From: Meghimatium bilineatum
Lineage: Eukaryota > Mollusca > Gastropoda > Stylommatophora > Philomycidae
NCBI GenBank assembly: GCA_034231615.1
Contig: CM067318.1
Span: forward strand, 32,009,723-32,073,722
Reading direction: 5' to 3'
DNA: 64,000 bases
Positions 44,401 to 56,329 of the stretch are shown in pieces (position 1 is the first letter of the stretch; every line of letters starts with the position of its first letter). The notes under the pieces are model-generated. The model had not been told where the DNA came from and ran no database searches. It saw only the letters and a program-made list of their open reading frames with translations. The translations under genes were made by a program, and so were the position numbers.

Positions 44401-44774
44401 TCTTCTACTGACGAATGTCACAGGTGGTCAGTCGCTCTACACAGAGGTGTATCTTGAGGGGAAAGATTGGAAAACAGGCATAGTTCGAGGTTTAATAAAA
44501 AGGATGATATGTCGACTAGTATGCAAACATTTGGTGGTATAAATGTCGTCCACTATTGACCACATAGTCCGTTGCATGCATTACATACGACCAAAGTGGC
44601 TCCTTAACACTTTAACTGTTACACTGTTCCCATTAACTGATCACAGCTGTGCTAAACTCTTTCCCCAATGATGTTTCCCTATGCTTTATCATTTACTTGT
44701 CCTACAAAAATAAAGGAGCTTCCACGATACTGGTTTATTGATACCAGAAAATATATACAGCAGGGATGGTATGG

Positions 44775-44982
44775 TTGACTAACACTAGCACTGAGCAATT
44801 TAAGAATGAAATTGTTGGAAGCAATGAGGGGATATATATCACACACTAGCGCTGAGCAATTTAAGAATGAAATTGTTGGAAGCAATGAGGGGATATATAT
44901 CACACACTAGCGCTGAGAAATTTAAGAATGAAATTATTGGAAGCAATGAGGGGATATATATATCACACACTAGCGCACAAAA
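44775..44982. repeat. 62-bp repeat, about 3 copies
   Basis: Unit with CACTAGCGCTGAGCAATTTA and GAAGCAATGAGGGGATATAT. Confidence 0.93.
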
Positions 44983-45194
44983 AAATAACAAAAACTGATT
45001 AACTCGTCCAAAAAAAATAATAATTAAGATGGACGAGTAAACTTGTGTTTAGCAGATACAGGGTTAAAACTGAATAATAGTTAAATACGAAGTACGTAGT
45101 TTAAATACGCAGCAAACAAACCTTTGATTTACCTGTATTGATTTGTTAAGTGACATAAATACGTTCAGTAGTTTGCATTTATATGTACCGCTGG

Positions 45195-45305
45195 ATCTGC
45201 ACCCATCTATTGTTTTATGAACGTCCGGAAGCACATCTGCTTGAGATGGGGTTTGAGCCGGGTAACCGTTCAAGACGTGCTCTGTATCACTCCGCCAATG
45301 AGGAC
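45195..45305 (-). mobile_element. tRNA-derived SINE fragment
   Basis: Minus strand: TTGGCGGAGTGATACAGAGC and CCGGCTCAAACCCC, similar to the head at 19790-19866. Confidence 0.5.
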
Positions 45306-45484
45306 TTGTCACTTTATATCTTATTTAATATTGTCTAAATATTTCTTTTATGATAATAATCAATGTTCTTCTTTGTGATAGGATGTGAACCACTGGTATC
45401 AGGGGCGTATCAGACTTGAACATAGAAGAAGAGTGGCTTCTCAACCCCCCCCCCCAAAAAAAAAATATTAAAAAAAAATTATAA

Positions 45485-45700
45485 ATTACATATTATGGCC
45501 ATATTAAAAGATAATGGTTTAGACAGATTAATCACGGAGGGTAAAGTTCCAGGCAAGAGAACAATATGCAAACCAAGATTACGATGGCCACATGTTATCG
45601 AAGATCTTCTGAACATTATACAGGAAGAGACTGGCAGCTTGCAAATAACTGAGAGGTTTACAGCGCGGCATTGAGAAATACGTTCTGTAAAGGGTAATTT
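45485..45700 (+). mobile_element. Retroelement ORF2 C-terminal fragment
   Basis: Broken frames contain DNGLDRLITEGKVPGKRTI and RLRWPHVIEDL, equivalent to the (E)GR.PG.R...RPR.RW..DI block of the copy at 20010-20640, which is only about half conserved. It ends with AACGTACGTTC-like 3' sequence that decays. Confidence 0.6.
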
Positions 45701-45849
45701 ACATAGATGATTAAAGGCAGGGTGTGTGTATCTGGAAGGGGGGAGGAGGCGTTTACTAGCTTTTTTCAACGTTACAGGGGTGGGGGTTTGAATCATCCTA
45801 TCTTCAATGACATGAGGAAAACAGTAACATCTAAACAAATTACAAAAAA

Positions 45850-46300
45850 ATTTACAAATGAGAATTATAAAATGCTACATCTATTATTATATTAATGTAT
45901 GGCTCAAAAACATGGACACTAAATAAACAATTAGAAGACAGAGTTGATGCCTTTGAGATGTGGATATATATAGAAGAATATGGAGAACACCACGGACAGA
46001 AATGAAAACAAAGGGGTTCAAAAAACATTTAATATGAAGAAATAATTACTAAGAGAAATAAAGAACAGGCAAATAAAATATTTTGGACACATTAAAAGAC
46101 ATGACATCTTTTTGAAGACCTTACTTGAGAGTAAAGTCGAAATGAAGCAAGAAAGAAGTAGGCAGAGATACACGTTGGAGAGTAACGTCACATGATGGAC
46201 AGGTTACAGTCTAGCAGAGTGCACCACCAAAACAAGGGACAGGGGATGTTGGAGATCTGTTGCAGCCAACCTTCGTTGCGGAGACGGCACTTGTTGATGA
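45850..46300 (+). mobile_element. Retroelement ORF2 C-terminal fragment ending ...LRCGDGT
   Basis: Pieces in different frames resemble LLLYGSETWTLNK (at about 45885), then IYRRIWRTP, QIKYFGHIKRHD, and a final ECTTKTRDRGCWRSVAANLR with CGDGT. The last piece matches the conserved RDR..WR..VA..R.GDGT terminus of many non-LTR ORF2 proteins. Several stops and frameshifts. Confidence 0.7.
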
Positions 46301-46389
46301 TGATGGTTTGACTAGAATGCATGATATGTTTCAATTTGCACCTACTTAATAAGACAGGTTAAAAACATGCAACGGATTGACTATATTGT

Positions 46390-46560
46390 ACTCGGATTAT
46401 TGCATATATATTCCATTTTTCTCAACGATGCGAAACTCTTCGATAGTACTACTCACATCACATAACTCCGTAGTTTCAAGTAATAATACTCAGGAAAACC
46501 GGGAAAAAATCCACTTTATGAACTGCATTCGAACCACAACCTCTTTAATACAAATGGAGG
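46390..46560 (-). mobile_element. tRNA-derived SINE, diverged
   Basis: Plus-strand sequence CATAACTCCGTAGTTTCAAG, AAAAAATCCACTTTATGAA and CATTCGAACCAC is the reverse of the SINE family's body and B box. Confidence 0.65.
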
Positions 46561-46794
46561 ACCTCTTCAGCGTTCATTCTCAAATTCCAACTGGATATCT
46601 CATGTATCAGGATAATTGCTTTATATTTCCAGCAGAATATATTCCAGGGAATAGAAGAAATACGTTGTGTCTTCGTTTTATTTGAGTCAATGGTCTGACA
46701 CATCCGTCTTTGGAGGTAAAATGGTGGAACTTAATGACTACGACAGGGATATCCCCAATTTACAAAGTATCATAGGACAATTGACAATATTGCA

Positions 46795-47175
46795 AGAAAA
46801 CATCTGGAGGCCACAGAGATGTGGTTTTATAGAAGAATGTTGAAAATATCATGGACAGCTAAATGGAATAAAAGGAGTAATGCTATAATTCTACAACTGG
46901 GCAACTCAAATAGAGAACTTATTAACTGTATTAGAAGATGGCAATCACAGTTCCTGGGTCATGTCATGAGAAGAGGTGGGTTGGAGAACATCGTAACAAC
47001 TGGAAAGATCGAGGGTAAGAGAGACAGAGGAAAACACCATGAGAAAATGTTGGATGGCTTGAAAGCCTGGAATGATACAGAATCATCAGAAACTATATTT
47101 AAATGTATAACAAATAGAGGACTGTGGAGAGACATGATCGCCTACGCCGGAAGGCATGGTACCAATGAATGAAAG
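46795..47175 (+). mobile_element. Retroelement ORF2 C-terminal fragment, 117-codon frame
   Basis: The frame reads MWFYRRMLKISWTAKWNKRS, QFLGHVMRRGGLENIVTTGK, EGKRDRGKHHEKMLDGLKAW and WRDMIAYAGRHGT. It matches E.W..RRML.ISWT, FLGH..R...LE....TGKIEG.R.RGR. It lacks the RT core upstream, so it is a truncated copy whose C-terminus is still open. Confidence 0.85.
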
Positions 47176-47924
47176 AATCCTAGGAAATTTTAAAAAAAAC
47201 AACGAAAAAAAGTATAGAAAAAATAAAGAAAGAAACGTCGGTGATGGAGGAGATATACAGATAGAAATGTTGAAAAGGTTGAAACCAGCAATACAGGCAC
47301 ACATTGATAAATGTAACCGGTTAATGGGAAACATTTCTCAGACCAGCTGTAAGGCCATAGATGACAGTATGACTGGAAACGGACATTGAAAAGGACTATC
47401 CTCGTGAACGTGTGAACGACCTTCAATGACTGCGGCGCGTGCAAGTGTGGCATAATGCGTATTAGAGCGTGGCACCGACATAATAGAGCCGGCGAGGACC
47501 TCGCGACGATTACAAGATACGCGTTCGGATATCGTACAGTATTTTTATTCCGCGTGGATAACAACGCACGTTCAACTGGATACTAAATGCCCAGGTGAGA
47601 GCTCATCCCTCTGAAATAGTCAGCATCCAGCATGGAACAAAGGTGAGGTCGTTGGTCCACTTCCACGAAATGATCGATCGTGGAAACAATAAAGTCCATT
47701 ATGTGGCTTGGGCATTGGTGGTTCTGCGCGGACTGATTTCATGACATCCTGGCAACCGCCGTCCCTTTTAGAGTTTACCGTCAGCTACTAGTTGAATGTC
47801 TTCTTTGTTCTGTTTTCGTTTCTTAATCACAATACATTTCTCATATGCTATCCTTCTCTCTCTTTCTCTCTCCAATCTCTCTTTTTTTTTAAATAATTAA
47901 CTTGATTATCAATTACCATATTTT

Positions 47925-48178
47925 TCTATTTCTTGATGTAACATTATAAATAGCATCTATATTTCTTGATGTAACATTATAAATGTATCTATATTTCTTA
48001 ATGTAGCATTATAAATACGATCTATATTTCTTAATGTAACATTATAAATAGTATCTATATTTCTTGATGTAACATTATAAATGTATCTATATTTCTTGAT
48101 GTAACATTATAAATGTATCTATATTTCTTGATGTAACATTATAAATATGATATATATTTCTTAATGTAAACATAAACA
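47925..48178. repeat. 32-bp minisatellite, about 8 copies
   Basis: Unit with ATTTCTTGATGTAACATTAT, then AAATGTATCTAT. Confidence 0.92.
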
Positions 48179-48289
48179 ATATTTTTATTTCTTAATGTGA
48201 ACAGTATAATACAATATTTGTACCAATAGTATACAACCACTGTCAGACATGGACACTGCTATTTCATAAGCATTCTACTACATTCGTTC

Positions 48290-48530
48290 TGAAACTCATG
48301 CTGTTTAGTAATGAAATGCGTTTGTCATTCTCAACTTTATAGCTTGGCCACGACATCTGCGTCTCTCAGCCTGACACCTCCGATATCCGCGTGACTTATA
48401 AGCAATATTCCTTCTAATTAGTGAGGGTGCAGGTCGAGCACATCAGCAAATGGTACCGCTTACTATTATGTATCACCCCCGCGCATAAAGTACGAGCGAA
48501 AGCTCTTTTTATTTAGGCAGTAGAAACCTT
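48290..48530 (+). repeat. Dispersed repeat D1, diverged
   Basis: CATTCGTTCTGAAACTCATG, GCGTCTCTCAGCCTGACACC and TACGAGCGAAAGC match D1 5', middle and 3' parts. AACCTCTTACGTCGCTTC at about 48650 may be a separate tail. Confidence 0.5.
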
Positions 48531-48784
48531 GACATGGAAATATTCACAGCTCAGACATCTTCACATTTGCTCACGTGAGAATAAAATTAGAGACAATATT
48601 GCTTATTAGTCACCGTGACCTAAGATATGAAAAACCAATCTTCCCTAAACAAAACCTCTTACGTCGCTTCTTTAAACACGCATGACAGCAAGACAGGCCA
48701 TTGGTAAGGGTGTGGGGGCGTTCAAACACCTACCCCCTTTAACCGAGACCAATCTACGGCACTGAGGAGAGGTTACAGTGTTGT

Positions 48785-49015
48785 TTTATCTGTTCCTGTC
48801 AAGACCGTCGGTAATTTAGAAGACCTCCTGTACATAATTAATTAGGATTTCAACGAGACTTATATCCAGTCTTTGATTATTGTCGTGGTATTCGTTGGTC
48901 ACTATTTTATATATTTGGAGCCACATGCCCAGAAAAATACAAGGCCAACGAAGACAACAAAAGAGAATAATCAAAATCGGCCTTTTAGGTCATGTTTATA
49001 TTATCTGTAGACAGA
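48785..49015. mobile_element. Palindromic MITE, family P1, diverged
   Basis: The copy contains CGTTGGTCACTATTTTATAT then TTGGAGCCACATGCC, the P1 centre, with a right arm ending AGGTCATGTTTATATTATCT. Arms are uneven, suggesting indels. Confidence 0.55.
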
Positions 49016-49324
49016 TTTTTATACTGGAATTCGGTCATGGTTTACATTTAGAGTCCAGGAAACACAGAGGCGGTGCATAAATGTTGTGTCTTTCTCCTTG
49101 ATATTGTCAACATTAACAACAGTAATGGCTCATTGGCCAGTATGCTCGCTGTTTGGTAATGGGTGGGTAGGGGGGTCCAAATTTTGATTCATTGCAGGTA
49201 TGTTTTGTTTACATATATTGGAAAAAAACACATTACTTGTTTCAGTTTACCGTAATATGTTCTCCGTGTTACCCAAGCTTTATTTCCAGTATCGAATTGT
49301 AAGCCGTCACTAATGTACGTGTTA

Positions 49325-49560
49325 TCTTTTGAATTCGATTTCCGGGATTTCTGCGTCGGTGTTCCCTGTGACCACCGAAAGGGCAGCAAAGGATAACAAC
49401 ATTGTTACCTTCCATACATTTCCTAAGAGATGAACAGGACGATTTTGAGATCGACACAGAAGCCACGCTAAAGTAGCCTGAGTCAGGCCGAACGGTGCAT
49501 GTTTCGCAGCTACGTTGTAAAAAACCTCGGTACACTGCATTCAGTACTGCGGACTAGGTG
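49325..49560 (-). repeat. Dispersed repeat D1, reverse orientation
   Basis: AACATTGTTACCTTCCATAC and AGTCAGGCCGAACGGTGCAT are the reverse of D1. Two open frames here are by-products. Confidence 0.65.
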
Positions 49561-50047
49561 CAATGGTGATCATATCATTCCTAGGTATGTCGTTGGTTAA
49601 AGAAAAACAAGCGTATTACCTCACATATTTTGCTTATTCTAAATATGACTCTGTGTATCTCATAATTCCATGGTTCGACTCCCTGTATTTTTGTTTCTGT
49701 TGGAGGGAAAATTTTTAAAAAGAAAGACTCACCCTATACATGCCGTGGCTATAGCACGGACATGTAGTTTTTAATAACACAAGTCACAAGTACCACCTCC
49801 CTGCAACCACGTAACGGGTAACATATGCAGTATTGATAGATCTTTTTTTTTATAACATCTTGTCGCTTATTACAGAACTGTCCGGTAATGTGACAGAGAG
49901 CGTGTCTTGGACAAAGTACCAAGTTCAATTTCCGAAACAGACAATTGTGCATTCAGACGACTAAAAAATTTAAGGTAATCTTACAGAACATAAGTATTGC
50001 CTAGAAAATCATACAGCTAAAAAATATACTCGGTTGATGGCAACGTC

Positions 50048-50272
50048 CTGGATAAGATATGCTACCAACTCTAAGAACTGGCCATCTAGCAATCTTGAAC
50101 AACTTCATGAATAAGATACTACCAACTCTAAGAACTGGCCATCTAGCAAGCTTGAACAACTTTATGAATAAGATGCTACCAACTCTAAGAACTGGCCATC
50201 TAGCAAGCTTGAACAACTTTATAAGATATGCTACCAACTCTAAGAACTGGCCATCTAGCAAGCCTTGAACTA
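50048..50272. repeat. ~57-bp minisatellite, about 4 copies
   Basis: Unit with CTACCAACTCTAAGAACTGG and CCATCTAGCAAGCTTGAACA, with small indels. Confidence 0.92.
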
Positions 50273-52139
50273 CATTCTATTTTCCCCTCCTTTCTCTCAA
50301 CTGGTGACGCCAATTGTTGTGCTCATTCCTTGGAGACATCTATTCTAGTCCCCCCCCCCTCGATGTCTGTTATCAGACGTGTTCTATCACCTAATGAAAA
50401 TTACACAAAGCTCTCAGACTATGTAAACTTGTTAATTGCGAATTACGTGAACATTGCAAGCAATTATGTGCATTAACATAGACAAAAACAGCAACGGTAA
50501 CTATCCTGATATTATATCTCAGAATCCCTTTCTTGCAGTTCTCTGTTTTCTTCTGTTCGCTTACGCCCATATTATTGTTGCTGTTAATTATTTATCAGTA
50601 ATTTCTATTTAAATGTACGAAATGTGTGCTATAGTAATGATGGAGGAGATACGAGACGTGTATGGGTAAGTAGACAAGGTAGAGAACATTTTCCCGATGG
50701 TTGCGTTAATAAGTAACAAGGTGATGGTTAACAGGTAAATGACAACATCGCGACTGATTGATAATGGTATCTGTAATTTGTGAAGAGAATATAATGAGTA
50801 TATGTTGTATAAAAGATAGTTAATTAAACTGAGATAGAAGTATGTTTTAGGATTATTTTTTCTCTTCATAAATGGTATTCAGTACATGTTATGTCATCAT
50901 TGACAATACTTGTTGAATGCAGACACTGCTATAGACAATACATCTTGAATACGATTGGGAGGATTTGTTATTCATTGTTGCACTAATAAGAATGGCCATC
51001 TGAGGGGCAGAGTAAGAAATTTTTTTATTTTTCATTCGTTCGCTTGGATGTTCGTATATCTGAAGTTTTTTTTCTTCTATAAACTTGACTGGCCGCATGC
51101 TGTTGCGTAGTGGGTCTCACCAATGGCCCACTAGATAAACCACCCATGCAACAGAAAACCTTAAATGACATGCAATTATATTGAAGCTCTCTTATGGAAG
51201 CTCTGTAGCATGTCATCTATACAATTATAGACCCCCTCTGAGTAGAAGGCTCCTTAAATAGAAATTACACTAAGCCGAAAGCTGAAGTCTCCTGTGTATG
51301 AAAAAAGCTCAGAAAAACTACCCCACTGCACATAGGAAGTAAGAGCTAATCGCTCGCAATTCTTGGGGTTCTCAAACAAACAACAAATAAACTTGACTGC
51401 GTTGTAAGTAGTACTGAGATCCATATAGTTTTCCTACCACTGTTGTTTCTCTGGGCCAGTGTATTTGACTCAGCATTTAATATTCCAGGTATTATTGAAG
51501 AATATGCTCTGCTGTCTGTGATGCCTGTACACATTATGTTGCCAATCTGAAACTTTGTTTACATGCGTCTTTGTAAACATGTTCACAACGAAGTCAGATA
51601 CTTGCCGCGGAAATGGGGCTTAGTTAAACCAATAGATGCTGAAAATGAAGACTGACTAGGCCCTTTCATAACCGATTAACCACAATCTGCCCTTGCAAGT
51701 ACAGGTGATGAAGACGGAGGCATACATTATAGGAGGCGCCCCACAGCAATCAGGATGACATGCACCATCCCACGCAATGGTAATATGTTTAGGAATGATT
51801 CAACAAGCGAGCCATAGGAACTATCAGTATGCATACACTTCGACATTTGCTTGGGGAGACTCAACATATAAGAGTTTGCCCGGAGTGCAGTGACGCCAGT
51901 GCCTAATTAATAATCAATCAATAATCAATAATAATCAATCAATAATCAATAATAATCAATCAATAATCAATTGCTTAACTCTTTGTTTCCTCAAGGGTAT
52001 CCTGCCGTGTGATAAACCTTTTAAGAATAAAGGTTTATAAGATTTACTGGCACTACGAGTACATGAGGCAGGTTTAGAGGCCCAATGAGAAACATAAAAA
52101 AAAAAAAACAACCCACGTCTCATTTGTCAGTTGGTGAAA
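50273..52139. other. Unassigned, no recognised element
   Basis: Apart from the simple repeat at 51903-51975, only short frames without family resemblance are visible. Confidence 0.45.
51903..51975. repeat. AATAATCAATC simple repeat
   Basis: AATAATCAATCAATAATCAA is repeated with frame slippage. Confidence 0.9.
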
Positions 52140-52310
52140 AGGATCTCCCTGACGTAGCGTTTAAGATGTTCGCTTTGAGCCGAATATATAGTGAGATCTA
52201 ATCCTGTTTGCGACGTCCTGTATATAAAGTGAGTTTTTTCATTTCACCTAGAATTGTCGCTTGAAACTACGGAGTTTTGTGCTATAAGTAATGCTCACAA
52301 AAAGCTAACT
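52140..52310 (+). mobile_element. tRNA-derived SINE, diverged
   Basis: A decayed head (GTAGCGTTTAAGATGTTCGC) is followed by TATAAAGTGAGTTTTTTC and TGTCGCTTGAAACTACGGAG, the shared body. Confidence 0.65.
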
Positions 52311-52429
52311 ACGTAAATTGTGAACTTACACTAATTTTGAAAACACATATCTACCCTGATGCAAATCAAAAGGCAAATCATAAATTTAATATTCATCCGA
52401 ACATTGTCATATCAATGTCCGACATGGAC

Positions 52430-52805
52430 ACTAAAGAGCAAGAGAGAAAGCATACTACGTGTGAAATGAGATGTCTAAGAAAAGCGGCAAACAGAACGAG
52501 AAGAGATCATGTGAGACATGAGGAGATTACAAGAACTCTTGGAACAACATCAGCGGTCAAATATATTGAAAAAAAGAGATTGAAATGGTTCGGCTACATA
52601 ACAAGAATGAACCCTTATTGGCAAGCGGCAAGAACATACAACATGAAAATGGAAACAGCAAGGTATAGAGGAAGATTATAAAAGGTGGATTGAAGGAGTG
52701 ACCAACTGACACGGCATAGTATTACTGCATATCAAGCGACCAAACGTGCAATAGATCGAAAACCGATCGTCATTCAACCCTGCGACGTCTCACAGTATAA
52801 GCCGA
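52430..52805 (+). mobile_element. Retroelement ORF2 C-terminal fragment, same family as 10670-10990
   Basis: The frame has CEMRCLRKAANRTRRDHVRH, EITRTLGTTSAVKYIE, KRLKWFGYITRMNPYWQAAR and YRGRL, then breaks where RW-EGV would follow. The DNA encoding CEMRCL (GTGAAATGAGATGTCTA) is the same string found in every monomer of the 50-bp array at 8145-10664. Confidence 0.8.
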
Positions 52806-52880
52806 GAAAATACATTAGATAGAGTAGTAATCAAAGCAGGCGGTGTGTCGCTTCGTTGAGAGGGAAGCAGAACTTACGGG
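52800..52880 (+). mobile_element. SINE tail fragment
   Basis: GCAGGCGGTGTGTCGCTTCG then TTGAGAG matches the 3' part of the SINE at 61.3 kb and the fragment at 14640-14740. Confidence 0.5.
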
Positions 52881-53049
52881 GTAACCCGAGTGGGTACAAT
52901 GTAGACAATCGCCTCTTGAGCCGTATGAGGAGGAGACGAAAGAATTGCATGTCAGTACACGCTAGGTTATCATTAAACTTTCAGATACTAGAATTGCACG
53001 ATTCAATCTTTTTCTTGCACAGCAATACCTCAGCAGCAAAGACAGGGCA

Positions 53050-54099
53050 CCATAACCTAGTGCTGGAGTTATTTATTTTTCATTGAGCTACTGGTTCTGC
53101 AAATGTTTACGTATACAGCAGCTTTCAAACCAATATTTATCGATTTTTAAACTATCAATGTGTTTCTGTGTATAAACATGAGAAATCTGATTACGAGACC
53201 TCTAATGTCATTGCTTGTTTCAAAAAGGACTATGAACCTGACACTGGAATCACTTGAAATTAATTCTATTTTATAGCTATTTATTTTCTTTTCCTCTTAG
53301 GATGATCTCCGAATTATTATTATATATATATATATCCACATCTCAAAGGAACAAAGGATACAGGAGTTTTATTGCCCTTAATCTTTGAGGATCGATAGAC
53401 ACAATGAAACAACGTCATAGTATGATGTACAGTTTACGCATGTTTCATTTAAGAACATATTTCTATCAGTCAGATTTCAGCTATTAAATTTTTTTTTCTA
53501 ATCGCACCCTCCAACCTTTCTAGCAAACACCGCATCTTAGGATTCTTCGGGAGAACTGAAACAAAGCAACCGATCATTAGCCAGAATCGTGTAAACCAAA
53601 TGTTTCCAATATTTACTTTCTAATTAAATTTCACGATTTTCAGACCATCAATTTCCAATCTGGCATTACATAGTCGTACCAACCACACATCCCCGAGCAT
53701 ATTGTTACCTGGTCTGTGATTTTTGTCATTATCGGATCGATAAATGGGAGATCTAACTAGGGCCTGTCATACTCACGGGGTGCAGCAAATAAGTGTGAGG
53801 GAGTGTAGTGTGGTGACAGATGCACAGAAAGTGGGGACCCTTATCAATGCACCCCCCCCCCCCACCGTCTTCAGATTTGAACGTCAGAAATGTTTTAAGA
53901 AGCAATTTAACAATTACCATGTGTTGAAGGTTTATCGAGCGGGTAGAGTGGTGGGAGATTGCCAGTAAGTATTTATTGTGAGGGTTAGGGTGATGTCGGT
54001 GAGGTGAGACTGGTAAATGTGTGTTCACTGGGATGTTGTTTTTCTTTAAATTTTAGACGTGAGACGTGAATATATATATATATGGGCTTCATTGGATGA
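53050..54099. other. Unassigned
   Basis: A short (TA)n at about 53320 and a poly-C run at about 53852-53866. No gene seen. Confidence 0.45.
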
Positions 54100-54632
54100 T
54101 CATTGAGAAGTGAAATTCATTGCAAATATTGGTCCTGATGTTTGTGAAGTGAGTTTGTGTTAATATTGGTCCTGATGTTTGTGAAGTGAGGTTGTATAAA
54201 TATTGGCCCTGTTGTTTGTGAAGTGAGTTTGTATAAATATTAGCCTGGATGTCTGTGAAGTGAGTTTGTGTTTATATTGACCCTGGTTGTGTGGTAAATG
54301 AATTTGTGTACATATTGACCCTGATGTTTGTGAAGTGAGTTTGTCTAATTATTGAGACTGTTTGTGAAGTTAGTTTGTGTAAATATTGGCCCTGATGTTT
54401 ATAACGTGAAAGTGTGTAAATATGGATTCTAGTGTTTGTGAAGTGAACCTTAATATGCATATGACTGTGAAGTGAGAGTTAATTTAAGTAGGAGCAGTGA
54501 TGTTTCTGAAGTGAAGGTGGATGCAAATGTGAGTCATACTATTTGTGAAGTCAAAGTTGAAGTAAATATGGTTCATGCTATTTGTGATGTAAAAGTTGAA
54601 GTAAATATGGGTAATTTTATACTAGGGTTTTC

Positions 54633-54671
<39 letters not shown>

Positions 54672-54720
54672 GATGTTTGTGAAGCAAGACTTGACGTTTG
54701 TGAAGTAATATTTAATGCAC
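54100..54720. repeat. Degenerate ~36-bp array (GATGTTTGTGAAGTGAG type)
   Basis: About 15 units with TTTGTGAAGTGAGTTTGTGT, plus an (AG)n run at about 54640-54667. Confidence 0.85.
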
Positions 54721-54799
54721 ATTGTGGTCTTTAGTCATGTTTGTGACTCGTCACTCGTACGAAGTGGCATTTCGTGCAATTATGGGTTCAGATTCTAGC

Positions 54800-54995
54800 A
54801 AAAGGAGCTCTTATTCGGATAAAGGCTCAGACCCTTGCAAAAAAGAGTTTTTCCTGCCAAATAGGCTCAGATCCTTGCAAAGAGAGTTTTCACTGTAAAA
54901 TAGACTCAGATCCTTGCAAATAGAGCTCTCCCTGCCAAAAAGGCTCAGATCCTTTCAAAGACAGTTTTCACTGCCAAATAGGCTCAGAGCATTGA
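54800..54995. repeat. 38-bp repeat, about 5 diverged copies
   Basis: Unit with AGGCTCAGATCCTTGCAAA and TTTTCACTGCCAAAT. Confidence 0.88.
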
Positions 54996-55079
54996 GAATC
55001 TCCTATTTCAGAAGTATCGAACTATGTCACCCTATTGACACAAATAAAGTGGCGGCAAGAGGCATTTCGATCCATGTAC

Positions 55080-55165
55080 TACATCCTACAAAAAAATATA
55101 TAATTGGGCCATTGTTCTGCTACAATAGTGATTCACTGGGAGTTTGAGAACGAACGAAAACAAAT
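55080..55165 (-). repeat. Dispersed repeat D1, terminal fragment
   Basis: TTCACTGGGAGTTTGAGAAC followed by GAACG is the reversed D1 start. A similar fragment at 33530-33650 lies inside a hAT element. Confidence 0.5.
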
Positions 55166-55349
55166 GAGTGCGAAGAGAGCATTTATTGGTAAAGCTCTGA
55201 CCTGGAGAAGACTGGGAGCTTCAACCTTGCCACTGGGTCTGAAGATCTAGCAAGACCAAAAGAAACATGAATGTAATGAAGAAGAAAGGAATACATACGA
55301 GTAAAGAGTGATATTAAAAGCACACGGTCTCAGATCATTGATAAACACG

Positions 55350-55445
55350 ACTGACTATAATATGCGGTAGTACAGTGGTTAGCGCACTGTTATACCAGTC
55401 GGTGGTTCAGTGTACAAGTCGAACTTGAGATGTCATTTATTTTAA
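55350..55445 (+). mobile_element. tRNA-like SINE head
   Basis: TAGTACAGTGGTTAGCGCAC and GGTGGTTCAGTGTACAAGTC look like A- and B-box regions; the T-arm is disrupted. Confidence 0.4.
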
Positions 55446-55611
55446 CCCAGTGCGACATGTTTCTGGAAACACACAGCAACACTATCTGGCTATCGAAACA
55501 CACAAGGAACGCATTCTGGCAGTAAGAATTCTGATCACATGCCTTTAGCGAGTCGTTAGAACAGAAGATATACGGACTGTACACCCATGGCCGTCTACAA
55601 TATACGACTTA

Positions 55612-55765
55612 CTGATTAATTAGAAATCCAGCCGCCTTCTAAATGACTAATCAGATTATTCATGTGATTTTTCATTTGTCACTATAACTATACTTTTTGT
55701 GGTGAATTAAAATCAAGGCAATAGTCAAATAATTCATTAAGAAGGCTGGATTTCTAATTAGTCAG
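55612..55765. mobile_element. Palindromic MITE, family P2, with TA flanks
   Basis: The 154-bp unit begins CTGATTAATTAGAAATCCAG and its end, reversed, reads CTGACTAATTAGAAATCCAG. Directly outside each end is TA (55610-55611 and 55766-55767), as expected for Tc1/mariner-type insertion. The centre contains TGTCACTATAACTATAC. Confidence 0.8.
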
Positions 55766-55785
55766 TATGTCTTAAACTGTATACT

Positions 55786-55927
55786 AGGGTTCTCAACTTT
55801 TTCAGGCGGAGAGCACCGTCCACATGTAATCATTAGTTCTCGCGTGCACTTTTTAAATCGTAAGACAAGAGCACGTTCCTTACGAGAGAAGCAAGGTTAA
55901 CGTGAACACCAGGTTGAGAACACGTGC
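55786..55927. mobile_element. Possible small hAT-like element
   Basis: CTAGGGTTCTCAAC at the left and GTTGAGAACACGTG at the right form imperfect inverted termini of the GGTTCTCAAC type known from hAT elements. I could not see a convincing 8-bp duplication. Confidence 0.35.
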
Positions 55928-55962
55928 TACAGATGGTCATTGTATATTTTACTCTTTTCTAC

Positions 55963-56048
55963 AAACACACACAACTAAAACATAAGGCCAATCACCGTTA
56001 TATTTCCCGACACAACTAAAACATAAGGACAATCACCGTTATATTTCC
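55963..56048. repeat. 40-bp tandem duplication
   Basis: ACACAACTAAAACATAAGG then CAATCACCGTTATATTTCCC appears twice. Confidence 0.9.
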
Positions 56049-56204
56049 CTCTGGGGCCTGGAGGGGAGAGGGAAGCACAAAATAACGACACTTATCTATT
56101 TTGCATGTTGTAAGAAGCAGCTAATGATGCTTTTGGGGGTGGGAGTTGACTGTCCCATTCAATAGAGGGTCAAAGTTGCACAGATACAATTTTGAAGTCG
56201 GATA

Positions 56205-56325
56205 TGTTGACCACAATGCTAAGACATCACAGCCAATCTGCAAACAATGACACGGTATTTTCCATTCTCCGAACTACACCCTGCTAACCTGCATGAATTT
56301 AATAATGAAAACTGAAGATAGCAAT
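56205..56325 (-). repeat. Dispersed repeat D1, partial
   Basis: ACATCACAGCCAATCTGCAA and CCATTCTCCGAACTACACCC match the D1 5' half, reversed. Confidence 0.6.
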
Positions 56326-56329
56326 ATAT

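Noticed and set aside
45064-45312. N-terminal WDR4 exon candidate ending before GTAAAT
   Set aside because: The sequence is a tRNA-derived SINE head and lacks WD40 features.
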